Shown in pieces: positions 47,515 through 54,592 of a stretch of 54,592 nucleotides of DNA. The notes beneath the pieces are model-generated. The model ran no database searches, was not told where the DNA came from, and was given only the letters and a program-made list of their open reading frames with translations. Source of the stretch: an uncultured Lachnospiraceae bacterium (GTDB lineage: Bacteria; Bacillota; Clostridia; Lachnospirales; Lachnospiraceae); the NCBI GenBank assembly GCA_947063675.1, contig CAMSTM010000003.1, forward strand, positions 1 to 54,592. Direction: 5' to 3'. Position 1 is the stretch's first letter. Each line of letters starts with the position of its first letter. A program made the translations under genes and the position numbers.

Positions 47515-48498
47515 ATGGCACAAGGGGCAAAAGAAATTAAAACCATTGGAATTCTGACCAGCGGCGGCGATGCGCCGGGTATGAATGCCGCTATCCGTGC
47601 GGTTGTGCGTAAGGCAATCGGCAACGGAGTGAAAGTGAAGGGAATTAAAAAGGGCTATCAGGGCCTTTTAAACGAAGAAATTGTCGATATGGAAAAGAAA
47701 GACGTTTCCGATATCATTCAAAGGGGCGGAACGATTTTGGGTACTGCCCGCTGTACGGAATTCAAGCTGCCGGAGGTGCAGGAGCGCGCGGCTGAAATCT
47801 GCAGAAAGCATGGAATTGACGGTATGGTGGTTATCGGCGGCGACGGCTCCTACCGCGGGGCGCAGGCGCTGGCAAGGCACGGGATTAACACCATCGGTCT
47901 TCCCGGAACCATCGACCTTGACATTGCATGCACGGAATATACCATCGGCTTTGACACTGCCGTGAATACGGCAATGCAGGCCATCGACAAGGTAAGAGAT
48001 ACATCTTCCTCACATGAACGCTGCAATATCATTGAGGTTATGGGAAGAAACGCCGGCTACATTGCATTATGGTGCGGCGTGGCAAACGGCGCGGAGGATA
48101 TTCTTCTTCCTGAGAAATACGATTTTAAAGAGCAGAATATCATCAATAATATTATCACGAACCGTAAAAGAGGAAAGACCCACCACATCATCGTCAATGC
48201 GGAGGGAATCGGGCATTCCACTTCCATGGCAAGGAGAATTGAGGCGGCTACCGGTATCGAGACGAGAGCAACCATTTTGGGCTACATGCAAAGGGGCGGC
48301 TCGCCCACCTGTAAGGACCGTTTCTATGCCTCTATCATGGGCTCCTACGCCACCGATATTCTCTGCGAGGGAAAGAGCAACAGAGTGGTAGGATACCAGA
48401 AAGGACAGTTTGTGGACTTTGATATCGAGGAAGCCCTGAATATGCAGAAGCAGATTCCCGAATATCAGTATCAGGTGAGCAGATTGTTATCACAGTAA
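47515..48498 (+). CDS. pfkA: ATP-dependent 6-phosphofructokinase
   Basis: IGILTSGGDAPGMNAAIRAVVR; VIGGDGSYRGAQAL; GIGLPGTIDLDIACTEYTIGFDTAVNTA-like block; RATILGYMQRGGSPT. Confidence 0.95.
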   Translation: MAQGAKEIKTIGILTSGGDAPGMNAAIRAVVRKAIGNGVKVKGIKKGYQGLLNEEIVDMEKKDVSDIIQRGGTILGTARCTEFKLPEVQERAAEICRKHGIDGMVVIGGDGSYRGAQALARHGINTIGLPGTIDLDIACTEYTIGFDTAVNTAMQAIDKVRDTSSSHERCNIIEVMGRNAGYIALWCGVANGAEDILLPEKYDFKEQNIINNIITNRKRGKTHHIIVNAEGIGHSTSMARRIEAATGIETRATILGYMQRGGSPTCKDRFYASIMGSYATDILCEGKSNRVVGYQKGQFVDFDIEEALNMQKQIPEYQYQVSRLLSQ

Positions 48499-48575
48499 GA
48501 AATAATCAGACAGTTAAGCGCCGGCGTATGTCGGCGTTTCCTGTATCAAAAACAGCGAAGCCCCGCACAGCGCAC

Positions 48576-48614
48576 AAATCAATTTCAGGACGCGAAGCGG
48601 CCGGAAATTGATTT
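48576..48614. repeat. Perfect 11-bp inverted repeat in the pfkA-rRNA methyltransferase intergenic region
   Basis: AAATCAATTTC (48576-48586) and GAAATTGATTT (48604-48614), 17-nt loop containing CGC-GAA-GCG. Confidence 0.85.
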
Positions 48615-48657
48615 ACTGCAGGTGTGCCGGAAGGGGCGGAGCGGAACTGGAATCAAA

Positions 48658-49536
48658 ATGATTGAAAGCGTATCAAATCCAAAGGTAAAACATCTCGTCC
48701 TTCTCCGGGAAAAAAGCCGGGCAAGAAACAAAGAAGGTCTTTTTCCCGTGGAGGGAATCAAAATGTTTGCGGAAGCCCCTTATGAGAGAATAAGAGAGGT
48801 GTATGTGAGTAGTTCCCTCTGGCGGCAGATGGAGGAAAGCAGCGGCGGGCATGAGGCTGCGCCGGCGCATGCTCTGGTGTGGGAAAAGCTCCGCGCCTGT
48901 ATGGAAAGAGGAATCTATGTGGAGCAGGTGTCCGACGAGGTGTTAAGGAAGGCGTCCGACACACAGACCCCTCAGGGAATCCTTTTTCTGATGGAGCAGT
49001 TTTCGTATACCATTGAGGAAATGCTGCAAAACGCCCCTGAAAGGCAGCAAAGGGACGGCAGGCCGCCTCTTTTTCTTATTCTGGAGGATATTCAGGACCC
49101 CGGCAATCTGGGGACCATGCTGCGGACAGGCGAGGGAGCGGGAGTATGCGGCGTGATTATGAGCCGGAAAACGGCGGATATCTATAATCCCAAAACCATC
49201 CGTTCCACCATGGGCTCGCTGTACCGGGTTCCCTTTCTGTATGTGGAGGAGCTTTCGGAGGCGATTACGATTCTGAAGGAAAACGGGATAAAGGTATATG
49301 CGGCCCACTTAAAGGGAGAGCGGTATTTTGACGAGATTTCTTACAGCGGCGGCAGCGCCTTTCTTGTGGGAAACGAGGGAAACGGCCTGAAAACGGAAAC
49401 TGCCAAGATGGCGGACATGTGGCTGAAAATTCCCATGGAGGGAAAGCTGGAATCGTTGAATGCCGCTGTGTCAGCGGCGCTTTTGCTGTACCGGGCGGCC
49501 GGGGACTGGCGGAGCAGTAACCGCTGCAGCGGGTGA
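48658..49536 (+). CDS. TrmH/SpoU family RNA 2'-O-methyltransferase
   Basis: NPKVKHLVLLREKSRARNKEGLFPVEGIKMFAEA; LILEDIQDPGNLGTMLRTGEGAGV; LVGNEGNGL; IPMEGKLESLNAAVSAALLLY. Confidence 0.93.
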   Translation: MIESVSNPKVKHLVLLREKSRARNKEGLFPVEGIKMFAEAPYERIREVYVSSSLWRQMEESSGGHEAAPAHALVWEKLRACMERGIYVEQVSDEVLRKASDTQTPQGILFLMEQFSYTIEEMLQNAPERQQRDGRPPLFLILEDIQDPGNLGTMLRTGEGAGVCGVIMSRKTADIYNPKTIRSTMGSLYRVPFLYVEELSEAITILKENGIKVYAAHLKGERYFDEISYSGGSAFLVGNEGNGLKTETAKMADMWLKIPMEGKLESLNAAVSAALLLYRAAGDWRSSNRCSG

Positions 49537-49593
49537 GACGGCAGAAAGCATGAAAAGTAACGGAAGCCTGTGTGATAGAAGAGCTGGTATAAG

Positions 49594-50292
49594 ATGAGCA
49601 GAGTATTGATAATAGAAGACGATGAAATCCTGAACGCGGGGCTGTGCTATAATCTGCAGAAAAGAGAAATTGAACCCTTTTCCGCCGGCAGCATAAAAGA
49701 GGCGCGTAGAAGCCTGGCGGGGAATACTTATGATTTGATATTATTAGACGTAAACCTGCCGGACGGCAGCGGATTTGAATTTGCCAGGGAGATTGCCGCC
49801 CGGTACGATACGCCTTTTATATTTCTGACGGCCCACAATCTGGACGATGAGGTTATCGGGGGGTATCGCTTAGGGGCGGAGGACTATATCACAAAGCCCT
49901 TCAGTATCAAAATCGTGATGGAAAAAATACAGGCAGTACTGCGCAGATGCGGGGGAGTCAGGGAAAACGCCCTGTATGAATGCGGAAACCTTGCCATAGA
50001 TTTTGAAAACCGCATCGTCAGAAAAAACGGGGAGGTTTTATCCCTTACGCCCACAGAGTTCGACCTTCTTCAATATTTCTGCAAAAACCGCAGACAGATA
50101 CTGACGAAAGAAACCCTGCTTGAGAATATATGGGACAGCAGGGGAAATTATGTGAACGAGCATACATTATCTTTGAACATCAGCCGTCTGCGGAATAAAA
50201 TAGCGGACAGCAGGTTCGGCTACATCAAGACCATTTACGGTATGGGGTATCAATGGATTGGGGCGAAAGGGGAGGAAAATGAAACTTATTAA
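49594..50292 (+). CDS. OmpR/PhoB-family response regulator
   Basis: VLIIEDDEILNAGL, LILLDVNLPDGSGFEFA, winged helix TLSLNISRLRNKI. Confidence 0.94.
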   Translation: MSRVLIIEDDEILNAGLCYNLQKREIEPFSAGSIKEARRSLAGNTYDLILLDVNLPDGSGFEFAREIAARYDTPFIFLTAHNLDDEVIGGYRLGAEDYITKPFSIKIVMEKIQAVLRRCGGVRENALYECGNLAIDFENRIVRKNGEVLSLTPTEFDLLQYFCKNRRQILTKETLLENIWDSRGNYVNEHTLSLNISRLRNKIADSRFGYIKTIYGMGYQWIGAKGEENETY

Positions 50293-51295
50293 GGCCTTGC
50301 TGCAGGCAGGCAACATCTTATTAGTGACTGCGGGATATGCTGTTCTTATCGTGTCAGTGCCACAGAGCCGGGAGAGAACGGCTCTTTTTATTGTTTTAAC
50401 CGGGCTGGGAATTTTAAATCTGGGCTACTTCATTTATTTCCGCAAAAGATTTATCGAATATTCTGAGGAAGTCTGCCGCAACGCCGAGAGAATTATGCGG
50501 CATGAAAAGGAGCCCTCGCAGCTTAACCGGGAAAGCCTTACCTCCAAAACCGTTATGGAGCTGGAGAAGATGGAGGACATTGCCTGGAACCGTATGTCGG
50601 AAAGCGAGCAGGGAAAAGACAGGATGAAGCAGACCCTTTCCGAAATATCCCATCAGCTGAAAACTCCGCTTTCCAATATAAGAATGTATCATGACATGAT
50701 AGCGGAGCCGGATATTACGGAGGAGGAGAGACAAGGATTCATGGAAATTATCCGCCGCCAGCTTGAAAAGCTGGAGTTTCTTCTGGATTCCCTGATGAAA
50801 GCATCGCGTCTGGAGAGTGAAATGATAAAGCTGCATATGGAAAACCGGAGGATTTTTCATACGCTGGAGCTTGCGGTAGGCGGAATTGTGAGGGAGGCTG
50901 ACAGAAAGAATATCGATATTTCAGTGGATTGCGCGTCTTCCGCCATGTTTTTGCATGATGAAAAATGGACTGCCGAGGCCATTGGGAATATTCTGGACAA
51001 TGCGGTGAAGTACACAGAGGAAAACGGAAAAATCAGCATCACTGTCACTTTGGGGGAAATGTACGCTGAAATCAGGATAAAGGATACGGGAAGGGGAATT
51101 GCGCCGGAAAATTATAATAACATTTTCCGGCGGTTTTACAGGGAAAATCCGGCTTCCTCCGGAGACGGGCTTGGACTTGGGCTTTACATTGCCAGAAATA
51201 TTATCACCCTCCAGGGCGGTTATATTGTGGTTCATTCTGTAGTGGGAGAGGGCTCCGCCTTTTCAGTATATCTGCCGAACAGACAGGCAGCGTAA
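50279..51295 (+). CDS. Sensor histidine kinase with short membrane sensor (BceS-like)
   Basis: Two closely spaced N-terminal TM helices, EISHQLKTPLSNIRMYHDM, NILDNAVKYT, DTGRGIAPE, GLGLGLYIARNI; ATG at 50279 overlaps the regulator end. Confidence 0.92.
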   Translation: MKLIKALLQAGNILLVTAGYAVLIVSVPQSRERTALFIVLTGLGILNLGYFIYFRKRFIEYSEEVCRNAERIMRHEKEPSQLNRESLTSKTVMELEKMEDIAWNRMSESEQGKDRMKQTLSEISHQLKTPLSNIRMYHDMIAEPDITEEERQGFMEIIRRQLEKLEFLLDSLMKASRLESEMIKLHMENRRIFHTLELAVGGIVREADRKNIDISVDCASSAMFLHDEKWTAEAIGNILDNAVKYTEENGKISITVTLGEMYAEIRIKDTGRGIAPENYNNIFRRFYRENPASSGDGLGLGLYIARNIITLQGGYIVVHSVVGEGSAFSVYLPNRQAA

Positions 51296-51392
51296 TTGTT
51301 TCGGTTTTGATAAAATTCTCTTTCAAATCGAAACAGGATTGACAGAATTTCCTTTTAAAATGGAAATATAAAAAGGAAAGGGGAAATCTCAC

Positions 51393-52073
51393 ATGAATAT
51401 TTTGCAGACAAAGAACCTCACGAAATATTACGGCGCAGAGCCGCTGCTGGTAAAAGCCCTTGACGGAATTACCCTGGAGATTGAGAAGGGACGCTTTACC
51501 GCCATTGTCGGCACCTCCGGTTCCGGGAAAAGCACGCTGCTCCATATGCTGGGCGGCCTGGACACGCCCACAGGCGGGAGCGTTATGGTGGACGGGCAGG
51601 AATTAAGCGGAATGGGAAGGAACGAGCTGACGATTTTCCGCAGAAGAAAGATAGGATTTATTTTTCAGAATTATAATCTGCTGCCGAACATGACCATATA
51701 TGACAACATTGTCCTGCCGGTGGAGCTGGACGGAAGAAGCGTGGATACGCAGTATTTAGAGGATATTGTAAACGCGCTGGGGCTGGGCGACAAGCTGAGC
51801 AGAAAGCCCTCCGGCCTCTCCGGCGGCCAGCAGCAGCGGGCGGCCATTGCCAGAGCGCTGATTACAAAGCCCGCCATTATACTGGCGGACGAGCCGACGG
51901 GAAACCTTGACAGCTATACCAGCCAGGAGGTTATCGGGCTTTTACAGGCTGCCGGCAGGAAATTTCACCAGACCCTTGTTATGATTACCCACAACGACGA
52001 GATTGCGCAGGTGGCAGACAGAACCGTCCGTATCGAGGACGGCCGGATTGCGGAAAGCAGGTGGCAGTCATGA
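51393..52073 (+). CDS. ABC transporter ATP-binding protein (MacB/BceA/LolD-like)
   Basis: [57 protein letters not shown]. Confidence 0.95.
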   Translation: MNILQTKNLTKYYGAEPLLVKALDGITLEIEKGRFTAIVGTSGSGKSTLLHMLGGLDTPTGGSVMVDGQELSGMGRNELTIFRRRKIGFIFQNYNLLPNMTIYDNIVLPVELDGRSVDTQYLEDIVNALGLGDKLSRKPSGLSGGQQQRAAIARALITKPAIILADEPTGNLDSYTSQEVIGLLQAAGRKFHQTLVMITHNDEIAQVADRTVRIEDGRIAESRWQS

Positions 52074-54448
52074 AGCTGGACGCAAATAACAATGGAAGAA
52101 TTATTTACCGCATTGCAAAAAGCAACCTGACGGGGAAAAAAATGTACAGCATCTTTTCCGCTCTGTCAATCGCATTGTCCATTACCTTTGTGAGCGCCAT
52201 GGTTCTTTTCCTGCAGGGAATGCAGACGGCGGAAAAGCGTATGCTGGACAATATGCAGCACGTTATGTTTACGAACGTGTCAAAGGAACAGATGGAGGAA
52301 ATCAAAGGGGATGAAATGACGGAAATGATGGTTCCGTATAAAACCTGCGGGGAGAGCTTTCAGTGGGAAGGGGTTAAATACGGATTATATTATATGGAAA
52401 GCAGGGCGCAGGGAATACAGACCTATGTGCCGGCGCAAGGGAGGGAACCGGAAAAATACAACGAGATTGTCGCAGACAGAGGCTTTCTGGAGAAAACAGG
52501 ACAGGAGTGCCAAATCGGCAGCAGAGTATCTCTCCGGGTGAAAGACAGACAGGAGGAATTTGTGCTTTGCGGCTTTACTGACAGACAGTATGAAACCTCC
52601 GTCAGCCCCGTCTATGTGTCCGCGGAATATGCCGATAAGAGCCCGTTGATGAAGGATATCGGGTATACGGCTCTGGTGCGGATAAAGGAAGCTTCTTATA
52701 TGGAAAGTTCCGTCTTTGAAACCACAGTTTACCAGATGGCGCTGGACTGTGGGATAAAGCGGGAAAACGTCAATATTAACGGAAAATTTGAGGAATCCCT
52801 GCATGCCGAAAACAGTGCGGCTCTTGCGATGGCTTTTGTGTCCCTGTTTATAGCGGCGGCCTGCGGGCTTGTGGTTTACAGCATCTTTTATCTCTCAGTG
52901 ACGTCGCGGACCCGGCAGATTGGGCAGCTTCAGACAATCGGGATGACGCAGAAACAAATAAAGAAGATGGTGCGCCGGGAGGGCTTTCTCTTAAGCGTTT
53001 TCTCCATCCCGGCAGGCCTGATTGCGGGCGGCCTGATTGCATATTTTCTGGAGCCGGACGGCTGGAGCCTCCCTAAAGCCCTTCCGACGGCGGTTATCGC
53101 GGGGATTTTTGGATTCATAGTCGTGCAGATATCTGTGGGAAAGCCGGCGGCTCTTGCAGCAAAGGTTACCCCCATAGAGGCGGCGCGGAATGCCGGCGCG
53201 GAGGGAAATGTAAAGGAAGGAGCTTTTAAACACAGAAGGCTGACCACCTTCGTGATGGCAAAGACAGCCCGGGCGAACCCCAAAAAGAGAAGTCTCATGA
53301 CAATGTCCCTTACTTTCGGAGGAATTGTTTTTATGATTGCGGCCTCTTATATATATGCCTGGGACGAGTACGCCTATTCAAGGTCAGGGGAATTTGAGGA
53401 TGCGGAATATAAAATTACTTATCTCTATAATGCCCATAATCCCTCCACCTATGGAACGAGCCGGATGCAGCTTACAGGAAATTTAAGCGAAGCGCTGAAA
53501 GAGGAACTGCAAAGCATTCCTTATGTGAAATCGGTAAGGGCAGTACACGGCGTCTTCGGAAGCATTGAACATCAGGGGGCCACCTGGACGGAAAAATTCG
53601 GCCGCCTGACAGAGGATTCCGACGAAATCTTTGCCATGGAAATGGACGGAAATAACAGCTATGAATACCTGACAGAGCATGACGGCATTATTATCACGAA
53701 CAGAGAATTTTCCGCCGGAATAAACGGCGTTGCTTTCAGGCCCGGCGATAAACTGACGCTGAACTGGTTTGACGGGCAGGAGCATTCCGCCAGGATTGAG
53801 ATAGCGGCGGTAACGCCGTCTGGTATAAGGAACAGTGAGTGCGGTTTTTTCATGACGGATAAAACCATGGAAAAGCTCTGGGGTGACATGAATACCATCA
53901 GCGTTCTGGAAATTTCCGTCTCAGAATATGAAACCAGAGGGGAGGAGACAGAAGCGGAAATCCGAAGGCTCATAGAGCCGTATCAGGATTTGCAGCTTGC
54001 GACTCTGCGGGAGAAGATAATCGACGACGCTGCAAGCGTGAGCAAAGTCAAAATGCAGATTTACGGAATTTCCGCGTTCCTTATCCTCTTTAGCATTTTA
54101 AATCTGATAAATATGACCATTGGAAATATTTCCGCGCAAAAGCGGGAGCTTTCCATGTTGGAGTCGGTGGGCATGGAGGAGAGGCAGATTAGAAGCATGC
54201 TGTTCTGGGAAAGCATTCAGTTCGTTTTCCCGGCCATACTCTTAACGCTCACTGCCGGCGGCGCGGCGGGATACGGTTTTGTAATTGCCTTAAAGAAAAT
54301 TGCGGATTATCTGGATTACAGATTTCCCTTAATTCCGGGCATTCTGTATGCCGCCGGGGTGATTGCGGTGCCGGTGATAATTTCCGCTTTCAGCCTGAAG
54401 GCGCAGAGCAAAATCTCCCTGGTGGAAAGAATCAGGTATACGGATTAA
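52070..54448 (+). CDS. FtsX-family ABC transporter permease with two FtsX halves
   Basis: ATGA overlap with the ATPase; two TM-ECD-TM halves; VTSRTRQIGQLQTIGMTQKQIKKMV and ISAQKRELSMLESVGMEERQIRSML. Confidence 0.92.
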   Translation: MKLDANNNGRIIYRIAKSNLTGKKMYSIFSALSIALSITFVSAMVLFLQGMQTAEKRMLDNMQHVMFTNVSKEQMEEIKGDEMTEMMVPYKTCGESFQWEGVKYGLYYMESRAQGIQTYVPAQGREPEKYNEIVADRGFLEKTGQECQIGSRVSLRVKDRQEEFVLCGFTDRQYETSVSPVYVSAEYADKSPLMKDIGYTALVRIKEASYMESSVFETTVYQMALDCGIKRENVNINGKFEESLHAENSAALAMAFVSLFIAAACGLVVYSIFYLSVTSRTRQIGQLQTIGMTQKQIKKMVRREGFLLSVFSIPAGLIAGGLIAYFLEPDGWSLPKALPTAVIAGIFGFIVVQISVGKPAALAAKVTPIEAARNAGAEGNVKEGAFKHRRLTTFVMAKTARANPKKRSLMTMSLTFGGIVFMIAASYIYAWDEYAYSRSGEFEDAEYKITYLYNAHNPSTYGTSRMQLTGNLSEALKEELQSIPYVKSVRAVHGVFGSIEHQGATWTEKFGRLTEDSDEIFAMEMDGNNSYEYLTEHDGIIITNREFSAGINGVAFRPGDKLTLNWFDGQEHSARIEIAAVTPSGIRNSECGFFMTDKTMEKLWGDMNTISVLEISVSEYETRGEETEAEIRRLIEPYQDLQLATLREKIIDDAASVSKVKMQIYGISAFLILFSILNLINMTIGNISAQKRELSMLESVGMEERQIRSMLFWESIQFVFPAILLTLTAGGAAGYGFVIALKKIADYLDYRFPLIPGILYAAGVIAVPVIISAFSLKAQSKISLVERIRYTD

Positions 54449-54592
54449 CTGAAATTAACCGGCTAGATGGCCTTACGCACGGAAATCAATTTTCAGATTT
54501 CGGTGAAAGGAATACTGCCAAAGAGGCTGTCAACTTGGAATATTTCTTAAGGAGCCCTTATAAAAACGTCGGTGCTTAGCGAGGTTACGAGC

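Noticed and set aside
1-54592. tRNA/rRNA genes, transposases, integrases or prophage genes
   Set aside because: None recognised on either strand by eye; a tRNAscan/Infernal and ISfinder run would be needed to exclude them formally.

Overview
This looks like a chromosomal segment of a low-to-mid GC Firmicute, probably Lachnospiraceae/Clostridia (inferred from gene content and codon style, not from a search). Housekeeping genes: murA, metK with an upstream SAM-I riboswitch, dnaE, pfkA, dinB, a TrmH-type rRNA methyltransferase and a small (p)ppGpp synthetase. Accessory blocks: (i) two separate antimicrobial-peptide-type two-component/ABC modules, one at each end of the window; (ii) a carbohydrate-uptake locus at ~21.9-34.9 kb (two GH106-like intracellular glycosidases, two LplB/YtcP-type permeases, a lipoprotein binding protein and a YesM/YesN pair), with an SGNH hydrolase and a GH43 enzyme nearby; (iii) two BlaI/M56 (BlaR1-like) pairs with readable inverted-repeat operators; (iv) a divergent pair of paralogous AAA-ATPase/PD-(D/E)XK-like proteins, followed by a decayed HipA/CtkA-like kinase fragment. 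The least explained structures are a GC-rich 77-bp tandem repeat array (~6.15-6.48 kb) whose units can fold into two hairpins, a secreted Cys/His-rich protein with CxHxHxxxC repeats (9.5-10.0 kb), a BlaR1-like sensor with an unfamiliar C-terminal region, and an iterated AAGAAATGC leader ending in a strong terminator upstream of dnaE. No tRNA, rRNA, CRISPR array or intact transposon was recognised. All family names are recognition from translated sequence; no database search was run.
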